64,000 bases of DNA from Azoarcus indigens. GTDB lineage: Bacteria > Pseudomonadota > Gammaproteobacteria > Burkholderiales > Rhodocyclaceae. The stretch covers positions 1 to 64,000 of the forward strand of contig NZ_SNVV01000004.1 of NCBI RefSeq assembly GCF_004361735.1, read 5' to 3'. The notes under the pieces are model-generated. The model saw only the letters and a program-made list of their open reading frames with translations. It ran no database searches and had not been told where the DNA came from. Of the stretch, positions 17,964-27,067 are shown in pieces; the first letter of the stretch is position 1, and every line of letters starts with the position of its first letter. Both the position numbers and the translations under genes were made by a program.

Positions 17964-18940
17964 GGGCGGGCCGGCATGCTCATCCAGCGCAGGCTGGGGC
18001 CGATGGAGGCGGGGAACATGGGGCCGTGGTCCAGGCCGGGGACTTCCTGGAAGGCCGTCTCAACGCCCGGCAGTTCGCCGAGGCGGGCGGTGAGGGCGGG
18101 CAGGGCATCCGGCGACAGTGCCCGGGTGGCACGGCTGCGTTGTGCGATGCGCTCGGGTGTCGCTCCCGGCGGGGCGTCCGGGCGAGCGCCCCGGCCTTCG
18201 TTGCCGCCGCGCATCACCAGCAGGCGGGCGTGCCGGCCGGCGAGGCTGCGGGCGTAATCCTGCCCGCGGTCGAGGATCAGATTGCCGTCGCGCCACCACA
18301 GCGCCGGGCTGGCGGCGGCGTAGGCGGTGAAGGCCTGCGGCCGCGTCAGCAAGGTGTAGAACACGAACAGGCCGCCGTAGGAGTGACCCCACAGCCCTTG
18401 GCGGGCGGCGTCCACCGGTACGCGCGCGGCGACTTCCGGTTTGATCCGTTGTTCGATGAAGTCGAGGAAATCGGCGGCGCCACCGTTCTTGCGTTTCGGG
18501 TCCAGCGGATCGGTCTGCGCCGTCTCGCCCGCCAGCGGTGGGGTGTAGTCGTAGGCGCGGGCGACGACGTCGAAGCGCTGCGGCGTGTCGTAGCCGATGG
18601 CGACGAGCACCGGCGGAGCAGCGGCGGCAAGCTCGCCGAGCAGGGCTTCGTTCAGCGCCTCGATGGCGGCGTTGCCGTCCAGCAGATAGACCACCGGGTA
18701 GCCCTGCGCCGGCGCTGCTGCGCGCGGGCGGGCGATCAACACCCGGTAGCGGCGCTCGCCGTCGGTGGAGCTCAGGTTCAGGGTGTCGAACAGGTAGTGC
18801 GCCGAGCCGGTGGCAACGATGCCGGGTTCGGCGGAGGCTTCGAGCCGCGGCTGGGCATGGGCGTTGCCGGGCGCCAGGCTGGCGAGGGCAAGTGCGGCCA
18901 GGGCGGCGAGGGGGCTCAGGGCGGAGAGTGTGCGTGGCAT
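17960..18940 (-). CDS. pfeE: Periplasmic siderophore esterase (IroE/PfeE-like alpha/beta hydrolase)
   Basis: Probably hydrolyses the trilactone backbone of ferric enterobactin to release iron. 326 residues with a signal peptide ending near NAHA (residue 29). The alpha/beta-hydrolase nucleophile is Ser187 in GHSYGG, and a likely catalytic His lies in PGLDHGPMFP near the C-terminus. It follows the FepA/PfeA-type receptor by 76 bases, the order known for pfeA-pfeE in Pseudomonas. Activity and symbol are inferred from fold and neighbourhood. Confidence 0.75.
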   Translation of the reverse strand: MPRTLSALSPLAALAALALASLAPGNAHAQPRLEASAEPGIVATGSAHYLFDTLNLSSTDGERRYRVLIARPRAAAPAQGYPVVYLLDGNAAIEALNEALLGELAAAAPPVLVAIGYDTPQRFDVVARAYDYTPPLAGETAQTDPLDPKRKNGGAADFLDFIEQRIKPEVAARVPVDAARQGLWGHSYGGLFVFYTLLTRPQAFTAYAAASPALWWRDGNLILDRGQDYARSLAGRHARLLVMRGGNEGRGARPDAPPGATPERIAQRSRATRALSPDALPALTARLGELPGVETAFQEVPGLDHGPMFPASIGPSLRWMSMPARP

Positions 18941-18952
18941 GGTCGGGGCAGG

Positions 18953-18981
18953 AAACGGAAAACCGTCCGGAGCGGACGGTT
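18953..18981 (-). terminator. Hairpin between receptor and esterase genes (partial terminator)
   Basis: On the minus strand AACCGTCCG, loop CTC, CGGACGGTT, then TTCCGTTTCC. The nine-pair stem has only a weak T-run; it may lower esterase expression relative to the receptor. Confidence 0.5.
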
Positions 18982-19016
18982 CGGGCGGCAGCCGGAGTGG
19001 ATGCGCGGGGCGGTAA

Positions 19017-21254
19017 TCAGAACGAGGCGGTCAGCGTCGCGTAGTAGGCGCGGCCCGGTTCATTGTAGGTGTTGGCGCCGGCGGAGCTGCCGTTGCCTTC
19101 ACGATACAGGCGCTTGTCGAACAGATTGCTGACGCCGACGCGGCCCTTCCACATCTTGCTGAAGGTGTAGCCGGCGCTGACGCCCCACAGGTTGTAGGCC
19201 TCGCGGGTTTCCAGCGCTTCGGGGTCGGTGACCGCCGCGCCGGTGCTGGCTGCGCGGGTGCGTGGTTTCTGCTCGCCGTAGAAGGTGCCGGTAACGACGA
19301 AGGACAGCGCGTCGGTGGGCTGCCAGTCCAGCGTGGTGTTCACCGTGTACTTCGGGATGATGGACAGCGGCTGGCCGTCCTGATCCTTGTTGCGCTGCAT
19401 GTAGGTGAAGTTGGTGCTCCAGTTGAGGGTGGGCGACAGCGGCACCAGCAGGTTGCCTTCGTAGCCGGCGATCACCGCGTTGGTGGCGTTCTCCCACTGC
19501 AGCACGCTGCCGGTGAGTGCGCCGGAGGTGTTCAGGTTGGTCATGCCGGAGGTGATCTTGTTGTCGTACTTGTTGTGGAAATAGGTCAGGCCCACGTTCC
19601 AGCCATTGTGGGTGTAGTTGATGCCGATTTCCTTGTTGACGCTGATTTCCGGATCCAGGTCCTCGTTGCCGAGCACGTAGCAGGGGTTGCTGAAGCCCAC
19701 CGGGCAGCCGTTGCCCATGGTGCTGTACAGATAGTTGGGGTTCATCTGGTACAGGTTGGGCGCCTTGAAGGCGCGGGCGATGCCGCCCTTCAGGGTGACT
19801 TCCGGCGTGATCATGTAGGAGGCGTTCAGCGCCGGGCTCCAGTTGTTGCCGAACTCGCTGTGGTGGTCCAGGCGCACACCCGGCGTGATGATCAGGTCGG
19901 AGGTCAGCTCGATGTTGTCCTCGACGAAGAAGGAGGTGATGGTGGCGTCGATGTCGGTGGTGCGCTGGGCGGCGGGAACCACGCCCGGCCAGGTGATGCC
20001 GCCGGCAACGCCGTTCTGCACCGAGCGCGGATCGTCCAGCTCCTGGCGGTTCCATTCCACGCCGGCGGTCAGCACCTGATTCACGCCGAGCTTGAAGGGG
20101 ATGTCCACCTGGCCGTTGAGGGTGTAGCCGTCCAGTTCGCTGGTGAACTGTTCGGCACTGTTGATGTTGCCTTCGCCACCACCGGCAGCGCCTTCGCCCA
20201 GGCGGCGGTTCTTGGTGTTCTCGTACTGGAAGTAGGCGCTGGACTTGCCGAAGGACCAATCCCCCTTGTGCGACACCGAGTAGGTGCGGCGGGTCATGGT
20301 GTTGGTCTCCTTGCCGAGGAAGGAGGCAGGGTTGGTGCCGGTGGCGGTGCCCTCGTCGGTGGCGCTGGAGCCGAGATTGGTGTCGCCGGCGTAGATGTTG
20401 CCCTGGCGGGAGTAGCCGTACTCGAAGTCCAGCGTCTGGCTCTCCACCGGCTTCCACCGCAGCATGGCCTTGATGTCCTTGTTGATCACGCCCTCGCGGC
20501 CGGCTGCGGTGCTGGCGCCGGCGGCGGTGTCGGCGACGTTGATGTCCGGCTCGTCGCTGTCGGTCTTGTTGTAGTTGCCATAGACGCGGAAGCCGAACTG
20601 CTCGTTGATGGGGCCGCTGGCGCTGAAGTTCACCCGCCTGGTGTCGCCCTCGTCCGAGTCTTCCGGCTGATTGGTGTACAGCGTCACCGAGCCGCGCAGT
20701 TCTTCCGGAATGCCTTTGGTGATGATGTTCACCACGCCGCCGGCGGCGCCGGAGCCGTAGCGCGCCGCCGCCGGGCCGCGGATGACCTCGATGCTGGCCA
20801 CTTCTTCCGCCGGCACCCAGTTGGAGTCGCCGCGGGTGTCGCGCTCGCCGTTGCGGCTGTAGCGCACCGAGTTGCGCGAGGTCACGGGCTTGCCGTCAAT
20901 CAGGATCAGCGTGTTCTCCGGTCCCATGCCGCGCAGGTCGATCTGGCGGTTGTTGCCGCGGGCACCGGTGGAGCTGTTGCCAGTGAGATTCACGCCCGGC
21001 ATGCGGCGGATGATGTCGGAAAGGTCGTTGGCTGGCGGCCGCTTCTCGATGTCTTCGGCGGTGATGACGGAAACGCCGGGTGCCTGCTTCAGCGTTTCTT
21101 CCGCGGTGCCCAGCACCTGGACTTCGGCAAGCGTGGTGTCAGCGCCTTGCGCGGCGTCGCTCCCCTGCTGGGCGCGGGCGGGGGAGAGCGAGACAAAGGC
21201 GAGGCTGAGGGCGAGGGCGACCGGCGTCAGCCGGAACGGGGAGGCTACCGACAT
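19017..21254 (-). CDS. pfeA: TonB-dependent ferric catecholate (enterobactin-type) receptor, FepA/PfeA family
   Basis: Outer-membrane gated barrel importing a ferric catecholate siderophore. The signal peptide ends near SPARAQ; a TonB-box-like region (TLAEVQVLG) and plug domain follow, with FepA/PfeA signatures GARGNNRQIDLRGMGPENTL, SRNSVRYSRNGERDTRGDSN and IEVIRGPAAARYGSGAAGG. It ends in a barrel strand with C-terminal Phe. The ATG at 21254 is preceded by GGAGAAG; ATGs at 21269 and 21275 are alternatives. A Fur box lies upstream and a two-component system is divergent. Ligand is inferred by similarity. Confidence 0.88.
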   Translation of the reverse strand: MSVASPFRLTPVALALSLAFVSLSPARAQQGSDAAQGADTTLAEVQVLGTAEETLKQAPGVSVITAEDIEKRPPANDLSDIIRRMPGVNLTGNSSTGARGNNRQIDLRGMGPENTLILIDGKPVTSRNSVRYSRNGERDTRGDSNWVPAEEVASIEVIRGPAAARYGSGAAGGVVNIITKGIPEELRGSVTLYTNQPEDSDEGDTRRVNFSASGPINEQFGFRVYGNYNKTDSDEPDINVADTAAGASTAAGREGVINKDIKAMLRWKPVESQTLDFEYGYSRQGNIYAGDTNLGSSATDEGTATGTNPASFLGKETNTMTRRTYSVSHKGDWSFGKSSAYFQYENTKNRRLGEGAAGGGEGNINSAEQFTSELDGYTLNGQVDIPFKLGVNQVLTAGVEWNRQELDDPRSVQNGVAGGITWPGVVPAAQRTTDIDATITSFFVEDNIELTSDLIITPGVRLDHHSEFGNNWSPALNASYMITPEVTLKGGIARAFKAPNLYQMNPNYLYSTMGNGCPVGFSNPCYVLGNEDLDPEISVNKEIGINYTHNGWNVGLTYFHNKYDNKITSGMTNLNTSGALTGSVLQWENATNAVIAGYEGNLLVPLSPTLNWSTNFTYMQRNKDQDGQPLSIIPKYTVNTTLDWQPTDALSFVVTGTFYGEQKPRTRAASTGAAVTDPEALETREAYNLWGVSAGYTFSKMWKGRVGVSNLFDKRLYREGNGSSAGANTYNEPGRAYYATLTASF

Positions 21255-21336
21255 TGCAAACTTCTCCATGAGCATCGTGTTTGTGGCGGCGCCCGGGCAT
21301 GAGCCCCCGGGCGGCGACTGGGATCCGCTTTCAATT

Positions 21337-21355
21337 GATAACAATACTCATTTAA
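21337..21355. promoter_or_regulatory. Fur box between the receptor and the two-component system
   Basis: GATAACAATACTCATTTAA matches most positions of GATAATGATAATCATTATC and lies in an A+T-rich island in otherwise G+C-rich sequence. It could serve either divergent promoter; receptor repression by iron is most likely. Confidence 0.6.
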
Positions 21356-21410
21356 TATTGAGAAAATTTGCCGAGATGTGGCGCTTTGTGGCGCCGGTGC
21401 GAGGACTTCG

Positions 21411-22145
21411 ATGAGTGATTCGGTACGCATCCTGGTGGTGGACGACCATGAGGACATCCGCGAGCCGCTGGCTTCCTACCTGGGCCGCTACAACCTGGAT
21501 GTGACGGTTGCCGCCGATGGCATCGGCATGCGCAACGCGCTGGAGCGCAGCCGCTTCGATCTGATCGTGCTCGACGTGATGCTGCCGGGGGAGGACGGCC
21601 TGTCCCTGTGCCGCTGGGTGCATGAGCATCTGCGTACCCCGGTCATCTTGTTGACGGCGATGGCCGATACCGCCGACCGGGTGGCCGGCCTGGAAATGGG
21701 CGCCGACGACTACATGGTCAAGCCCTTCGAGCCGCGCGAGCTGGTGGCCCGCATCCGCGGTGTGCTGCGCCGCCTGCGCATGACTCAGCCGGAACCGGTG
21801 GCGCCGCCGCAGGATGGCGTGCGCCGCTATGGCTTCGGCCGCTGGGTGCTGGATGTGGGGCGGCGCGAGCTGTATGGCGAAGGCGGCCGCGCGGTGCAAC
21901 TGGGCGCCGCCGAGTTCCGCCTGCTGCAGGCGCTGGTGGAGCACCCGAACATGGTGCTCAGCCGCGAGCGCCTGCTGGACCTCATCCGCGGCAGCGACGC
22001 GCCGGTGTTCGACCGCAGCATAGACAGCCAGGTGAGCCGCCTGCGCAAGAAACTGGAGGACGATTCCCGCCATCCGCAGCTGCTGCGCACCGCCTGGGGC
22101 GACGGCTACCTGCTGTCGGCCGACGTCAGGCTGCTGCAGGCATGA
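21411..22145 (+). CDS. OmpR/PhoB-family response regulator
   Basis: 244 residues. The receiver domain has acidic pocket DDHED and phospho-acceptor Asp55 (LIVLDVMLPG) and switch lysine in MVKPFEP. The winged-helix DNA-binding domain ends in DSQVSRLRKKLEDD and GDGYLL. It is divergent from the catecholate receptor and overlaps the kinase gene by four bases. By analogy with PfeR it probably activates the receptor gene; the sequence alone cannot exclude another target. Confidence 0.9.
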   Translation: MSDSVRILVVDDHEDIREPLASYLGRYNLDVTVAADGIGMRNALERSRFDLIVLDVMLPGEDGLSLCRWVHEHLRTPVILLTAMADTADRVAGLEMGADDYMVKPFEPRELVARIRGVLRRLRMTQPEPVAPPQDGVRRYGFGRWVLDVGRRELYGEGGRAVQLGAAEFRLLQALVEHPNMVLSRERLLDLIRGSDAPVFDRSIDSQVSRLRKKLEDDSRHPQLLRTAWGDGYLLSADVRLLQA

Positions 22146-23500
22146 GGCTGCTGCCGCGGACGCTGGCGGGGCAGCTCATCGGCGTGCTGCTCACCGGCAT
22201 CATCGCCGCCCACCTCATCGCGCTACCCTTCAGCGGCCTTGGCAGCGGGGTGGTGCATCCGCTCGCCCTGCGGCAGATCCTGGAGCGCTACGCCGCCGCC
22301 TACCGGGCGGTGCAATCCTGTAGCGGCTGTGACCAGGAAGCGCTGCTGGCCGCGCTGGGGGCCCACGATATCCACTTCCGCCTGGCTACCGTACCCACCC
22401 TGGCGGTGCCGGAGATGGACGAGGACGAGGCGGAGCTGGCGGACTCGCTGGCCCGCCTGCTCCGCGCTGGCGATGGGGTTCCGGTCGCGGTGCACATGCA
22501 GGAAGAATCGCCCGAGGATTCGCCGCTGACTCGCCGCACCGGCGCGGTGGCGCGCGCCACCAGCCTCACCGTCGAGGCGCCGCTGGCCGATGGCCGGGTG
22601 CTGGCGGCCAAGCTGTGGCCGGTGGTGCGCACCACCTGGTGGCGGCCGCTGCTGTTCTCGGTGCCGGTCAGCATCCTGCCGGTGCTGCTGGTGGTCTTCC
22701 TGTTCGCCCGCCGCATCCTGCGGCCGGTGCGGGCGCTGGAGCAGGCGGCGGAGCACATCAGCCGCGGCGAGCAGGTCGAGGCGCTGCCGGTGCGCGGCCC
22801 CAAGGAGCTGCGCGAAGTGACCTCCGCCTTCAACACCATGCAGGAGCGTTTGAGCCGCTTCGTCGCCGACCGCACCCGCATGATCGCCGCCATCAGCCAC
22901 GATTTCCGCACTCCCATCACCTCGCTGCGCCTGCGCGTCGAGATGGTGGACGACCCCGGTCTGCGCGGGGCGATGACGCGCACCCTGGACGAGATGCGCG
23001 CCATGGTGGAGGAGACCCTGCACTTCGCCCGCGACGACAGCGTGCGCGAAACCACCGTCGAGGTGGACCTGTCCGAACTGGTGGCCCGCGCCGGCAGCGA
23101 GCGCGCGGCGTTGGGGCATGACGTTTGCTGGGAGGTTCCCGCCTCGCTGCCCTACCGCTGCAGGGCGGTGGCGCTGGCGCGGGCGGTGGGCAACCTGGCG
23201 GACAACGCGGTGCGCTACGGCAAGCGTGCCCGCCTGCGACTGGAGCCGCCGGCGTCGGGCGCGCTGCGCATCCTGGTGGACGACGACGGGCCCGGCATTC
23301 CGGACGAATGGCTGGACAAGGCGTTCGAGCCCTTCGCCCGGCCGGACCGCGGGCGCAACCGCGAAGCCGGCGGTGTCGGCCTTGGCCTGGCCATCGCCCG
23401 CTCCTGCATCGAGGCGCACGGCGGCAGGGTGTGGCTGGAGAACCGGCCGGAAGGCGGCGCGAGGGCGATCATCTTATTGCCCGCCTCCGCTGCCACCTGA
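22142..23500 (+). CDS. Sensor histidine kinase, partner of the divergent siderophore receptor
   Basis: 452 residues: first membrane helix (LIGVLLTGIIAAHLIALPF), a periplasmic region of about 150 residues, second helix (LLFSVPVSILPVLLVVFLF), HAMP, the phospho-acceptor box AAISHDFRTPITSLRLR, and HATPase motifs NAVRYG, DDDGPGIPDEW and GVGLGLAIARS. The periplasmic part contains a CxxC pair (Cys60, Cys63 in QSCSGCDQ), unusual in such sensors. Coupling to the response regulator (ATGA overlap) and position suggest sensing of the ferric siderophore, as for PfeS. Confidence 0.88.
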   Translation: MRLLPRTLAGQLIGVLLTGIIAAHLIALPFSGLGSGVVHPLALRQILERYAAAYRAVQSCSGCDQEALLAALGAHDIHFRLATVPTLAVPEMDEDEAELADSLARLLRAGDGVPVAVHMQEESPEDSPLTRRTGAVARATSLTVEAPLADGRVLAAKLWPVVRTTWWRPLLFSVPVSILPVLLVVFLFARRILRPVRALEQAAEHISRGEQVEALPVRGPKELREVTSAFNTMQERLSRFVADRTRMIAAISHDFRTPITSLRLRVEMVDDPGLRGAMTRTLDEMRAMVEETLHFARDDSVRETTVEVDLSELVARAGSERAALGHDVCWEVPASLPYRCRAVALARAVGNLADNAVRYGKRARLRLEPPASGALRILVDDDGPGIPDEWLDKAFEPFARPDRGRNREAGGVGLGLAIARSCIEAHGGRVWLENRPEGGARAIILLPASAAT

Positions 23501-23577
23501 GTTGCCCCGCTGGCGCCGGCCCGGACAAAATAGGCGTCAGGCACACGCTTGGGAGCAACGATGCAAGGGAGATGGTC

Positions 23578-24363
23578 ATGAGCGCGACCGCCGCGGAGAA
23601 GAGCGCGGACAGGGATCCGGTACTTCGCATCTGCACCTACAACATCCACAAGGGGTTTTCCCAGTTCAACCGCCGCATGGTGGTGCACGACCTGCGCGAG
23701 CGCTTGCGCACGCTGGACGTGGATCTCGTCTTCCTGCAGGAAGTGCAGGGCCTGAACCTGCGGCACTCCCGCCGCCATGCCGACTGGCCTTCCGATCCGC
23801 AGCACGAGTTCCTCGCCGCCGACGTATGGACGCAGACCGCCTACGGCGGCAACGCGGTGTATGACCACGGCCACCACGGCAACGCCATCCTCAGCCGCCA
23901 CCAGATCCTGTCCTCCGACAACCAGGACGTTTCCGATCACCGCTTCGAGCGCCGCGGCCTGCTGCACTGCGAGGTGAAGCTGCCGGGCATGGCGCAGACG
24001 CTGCACTGCGTCTGTGTGCACCTCGGGCTGATGGCCGGCAGCCGGCGGCGGCAGATGGAGGCGCTGGCGCTGCGCATGGAGCGGCTGGCGGCCGATGGCG
24101 CGCCGATGATCATCGCCGGCGACTTCAACGACTGGCGCAACCATGCGGACGATCTGCTGTGCCGCCGCCTCGGCGTGGTCGAAGCCTTCAGCGCCACCGG
24201 CGTGCCGGCGCGCAGCTTCCCCAGCGCGCTGCCGTTGTTCCGGCTGGACCGCATCTATGTGCGCGGCTTCGATGTGAAGCAGGCGAAGGTCCATTTCGGC
24301 CAGCCCTGGTCGCGCATCTCCGACCACGCGGCGCTGACGGCGGATCTGGAGCCGAGGTCTTGA
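23578..24363 (+). CDS. Endonuclease/exonuclease/phosphatase (EEP) family hydrolase, YbhP-like
   Basis: 261-residue metal-dependent phosphodiesterase/phosphatase of the DNase I fold. Motifs: CTYNIHKGF, FLQEVQG, IIAGDFNDWRN and the C-terminal SDHAALTADL. No signal peptide. The ATG at 23578 is preceded by AGGGAG; an ATG six bases earlier is possible. It overlaps clsB, the same pairing as E. coli ybhP-clsB, which points to a membrane-lipid substrate rather than DNA, by inference. Confidence 0.83.
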   Translation: MSATAAEKSADRDPVLRICTYNIHKGFSQFNRRMVVHDLRERLRTLDVDLVFLQEVQGLNLRHSRRHADWPSDPQHEFLAADVWTQTAYGGNAVYDHGHHGNAILSRHQILSSDNQDVSDHRFERRGLLHCEVKLPGMAQTLHCVCVHLGLMAGSRRRQMEALALRMERLAADGAPMIIAGDFNDWRNHADDLLCRRLGVVEAFSATGVPARSFPSALPLFRLDRIYVRGFDVKQAKVHFGQPWSRISDHAALTADLEPRS

Positions 24364-25517
24364 CCGGTTTCGTCGCGGGCAACGCCATCGCGCTGCTGGA
24401 GACCGGCCAGGCCTATTTCCCCGAACTGGAAGCCGCGCTGGATGCGGCGCAAACCGAGGTCTTCCTCGAAAGCTACATCTTCTGCCCGGATCTCACCGGC
24501 CGCCGCATCGCTGCCGCGTTGTCGCGGGCGGCCCGGCGTGGCGTGGCGGTGCACGTGGTGGTGGATGGCTTCGGCGGGCGGGACTTTGTCCGCGACCTGA
24601 TGCCCGGGTTGGTGGCCGATGGCGTCAAGGTGCTGGTGTTCCGCCGCGAACTCAAGCTGCTCTCCCTCCGCCGCCACCGCCTGCGGCGCATGCACCGCAA
24701 GCTGGTGGTGGTGGATGGCCGGCTTGCCTTCGTCGGCGGCATCAACGTCATCGAGGATTTCGAGGTCGGCGGGCCGCCGCATCCGCGCTACGACTACACG
24801 GTGAAGGTGGAAGGGCCGCTGCTGGTGCCCATCTGCCAGGCGGCGCACGACCTGTGGCGGCTGGTGTCCTGGGCCAACTTCCGTCGCCGGCTGCTGGCAC
24901 CGATGCGCGCGCTGCCGGACGGGCGGGCGGCCGGCGAACTGCGCGCGGCCTTCCTGATCCGGGACAACCTGCGCCACCGGCACGACATCGAGGAAGCCTA
25001 TCTCTCCGCCATCGCGCTGGCCGGCGAGGAGGTCGTCATCGCCTGCGCCTACTTCCTGCCGGGCCGCCGCTTCCGCCAGGCGCTGGTGGAGGCCGCCGCC
25101 CGCGGCGTGCGCGTCACCCTGCTGCTGCAGGGGCTGTCGGACCACCCCTTCCAGGCTCACGCCACCCGGGCGCTGTACCCCTTCTTCCTGGATCGCGGCA
25201 TCCGCCTGTTCGAGTATCACCGCAGCTACCTGCACGCCAAGGTGGCAGTGGTGGACGGCTACTGGGCGACGGTGGGTTCCAGCAATATCGACCCCTTCAG
25301 CCTGCTGCTGGCGCGCGAGGCCAACGTCGTCGTCGAGGATGGCGCGTTTTCCCGCCGGCTGCGCGACAGCATCTTCCGCGCGATCGACGAGGGCGCCCAG
25401 GAGCTGCGCACGGAAGACTGGCGCAAGCTGCCGCTGCTGCGGCGCATCGCCTGCTGGCTGGCCTACCAGGGGGCGCGGCTGGCGATAGGCGTGGCTGGAT
25501 ACGGGCGGCGCGGCTGA
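24360..25517 (+). CDS. clsB: Cardiolipin synthase B (phospholipase D family)
   Basis: Condenses two phospholipids to cardiolipin by a phosphatidyl-transfer mechanism. 385 residues with two HKD motifs: HRKLVVVDGRLAFVGG and HAKVAVVDGYWATVGSSN. The most likely start is TTG, overlapping the EEP stop as TTGA; no ATG or GTG fits in frame near it, so initiation is probably coupled and weak. A C-terminal hydrophobic stretch (ACWLAYQGARLAIGVAGYG) could touch the membrane. Confidence 0.88.
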   Translation: MTGFVAGNAIALLETGQAYFPELEAALDAAQTEVFLESYIFCPDLTGRRIAAALSRAARRGVAVHVVVDGFGGRDFVRDLMPGLVADGVKVLVFRRELKLLSLRRHRLRRMHRKLVVVDGRLAFVGGINVIEDFEVGGPPHPRYDYTVKVEGPLLVPICQAAHDLWRLVSWANFRRRLLAPMRALPDGRAAGELRAAFLIRDNLRHRHDIEEAYLSAIALAGEEVVIACAYFLPGRRFRQALVEAAARGVRVTLLLQGLSDHPFQAHATRALYPFFLDRGIRLFEYHRSYLHAKVAVVDGYWATVGSSNIDPFSLLLAREANVVVEDGAFSRRLRDSIFRAIDEGAQELRTEDWRKLPLLRRIACWLAYQGARLAIGVAGYGRRG

Positions 25518-25547
25518 GGGGCCGGCGCTGCGCCCGCCGGAACGGGG

Positions 25548-26024
25548 TCAGCGCGCGGCGGGCGGTGCCGGGCGGCGGGCGGAGATCACGCCGGTATTCA
25601 CGCCCACGAGGTTGAGGCCGCCGAACAGGCGGGCGTATTCGATCTTCACGCAGCGGTCCATGACCACCTCCAGGCCGGCGGCCTCCGCCCTGGCCGCCGC
25701 CTCGGGCGCGATCACGCCCAGCTGCAGCCACAGCGTGCGGGCGCCGATGGCGATGGCGTCGTCGGCGATGGCCGGAACCTCTTCCGGCTTGCGGAACACA
25801 TCCACCATGTCCACCTTCATCGGCAGTTCGCGCAGGCTGGGGTAGCACTTCTGCCCCAGCACTTCGGTGTAGGCCGGATTCACCGGGATGATGGTGTAGC
25901 CGCGGTCCTGCATGTACTTGGCGGCGAAGAAGCTGGGACGGTGCCAGTTGGCGGACAGCCCGACCACCGCGATGCTGCGGGTCTGCTGCAGTACCCGGCG
26001 CAGGCCGGCGATGTCGTCGATCAT
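25548..26024 (-). CDS. CoA-binding protein, YccU family
   Basis: 158-residue Rossmann-fold protein of the CoA-binding family (PF13380 type). It shows SIAVVGLSANWHRPSFF, GYTIIPVNP and VMDRCVKIEYARL. The conserved cysteine in MDRC is also found in the family. Molecular role not established. It lies 16 bases after gluQ on the same strand and convergent with clsB. Confidence 0.85.
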   Translation of the reverse strand: MIDDIAGLRRVLQQTRSIAVVGLSANWHRPSFFAAKYMQDRGYTIIPVNPAYTEVLGQKCYPSLRELPMKVDMVDVFRKPEEVPAIADDAIAIGARTLWLQLGVIAPEAAARAEAAGLEVVMDRCVKIEYARLFGGLNLVGVNTGVISARRPAPPAAR

Positions 26025-26040
26025 GGGGAGGTGGTCCTTG

Positions 26041-26949
26041 TCAGGGTTGCGGCGCGGGGGCGTGCCGCGAGCGGGGTACGGCGGCCAGCCGCCAATTGGG
26101 CAGGGCCCATTGCCAGATTTCCCGCGTCGGCGCGCCGGCCAGCGCAGGGGGAGGATTCTGGCCGAGAAAGCGCAGGGCGGCCAGCAGCGCGGCGGCCGGC
26201 GGTTGTTCCGCCACCGCGCTGGCCAGGGTCTGCTTGGACAGTTTCTCGCCGGCGGCGTTGGTCGCCACCGGCAGGTGGGCGTAGGTCGGGGTGGGCATGC
26301 CCAAGGCCTGCTGCAGGTGGATCTGGCGGCCGGTGGAGTCCAGCAGGTCGGCGCCTCGCACCACGTCGGTGACGCCGGCCTCGGCGTCGTCCACCACCAC
26401 CGCGAGCTGGTAGGCATGCAGCCCATCGGCGCGCAGCACCACGAAGTCGCCCACGTCCCGCGCCAGGTCTTCCCGCTGCGGGCCCTGGATGCGGTCGTCG
26501 AAGCTCACCACGCCTTCGGCGCGTACCCGCCAGGCCCGCGCTTGCCGCCCCGGCGGCAGGCCGTGGCGGCAAGTGCCGGGGTAGCGGTGGGAGCCGTCGC
26601 GGGCGATGGCGGAGTCCGCCAGTTCGCGGCGGGTGCAGGCGCAGGGGAAGGCGAGGCCGTCGGCCTGCAAGCGGGCGAGGGCGGCGGCGTAGGCGTCGCG
26701 GCGCTGGTCCTGGTGGACGATGCCGCCATCCCATTCAAAGCCGAAGCGTTCCAGCGTGGCGAGGATGCCGGCGGCGGCGCCGGGGATGATGCGCGGCGTG
26801 TCCAGGTCTTCCATCCGCAGCAGCCAGCGGCCGCCTCGGCTGCGCGCCTCCAGGTAGCTGCCCACCGCGGCGATCAGCGAACCGATGTGCAGCGGGCCGG
26901 TGGGCGAGGGGGCGAAGCGGCCGATGTAGGGCGGAGGCGCGGTGGTCAT
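26041..26949 (-). CDS. gluQ: Glutamyl-Q tRNA(Asp) synthetase
   Basis: Truncated glutamyl-tRNA synthetase paralogue that attaches glutamate to queuosine 34 of tRNA-Asp. 302 residues: HIGH-like GRFAPSPTGPLHIGSL, zinc-site cysteines CACTRREL and GTCRHGL, and the KMSKS-like KLSKQT. It lacks the anticodon-binding domain of GltX, which the length supports. The ending carries a Pro/His/Ala tail. Confidence 0.93.
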   Translation of the reverse strand: MTTAPPPYIGRFAPSPTGPLHIGSLIAAVGSYLEARSRGGRWLLRMEDLDTPRIIPGAAAGILATLERFGFEWDGGIVHQDQRRDAYAAALARLQADGLAFPCACTRRELADSAIARDGSHRYPGTCRHGLPPGRQARAWRVRAEGVVSFDDRIQGPQREDLARDVGDFVVLRADGLHAYQLAVVVDDAEAGVTDVVRGADLLDSTGRQIHLQQALGMPTPTYAHLPVATNAAGEKLSKQTLASAVAEQPPAAALLAALRFLGQNPPPALAGAPTREIWQWALPNWRLAAVPRSRHAPAPQP

Positions 26950-27067
26950 GGGGAGCAGGGCGGCGGCCCGCCGGGGCTAGAACGGCGCGGCGGCCGGCCA
27001 TGATAGCATTCGCCGCTCACCCCGCCGGCCAGCGCCGGCGCCCGTCCTATCCAGCCCCCTCCCTGCC

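Noticed and set aside
19575-21302. 575-codon open frame antisense to the catecholate receptor
   Set aside because: The receptor has full domain motifs. The opposite frame is Val/Gly/Ala-rich with no recognisable fold.
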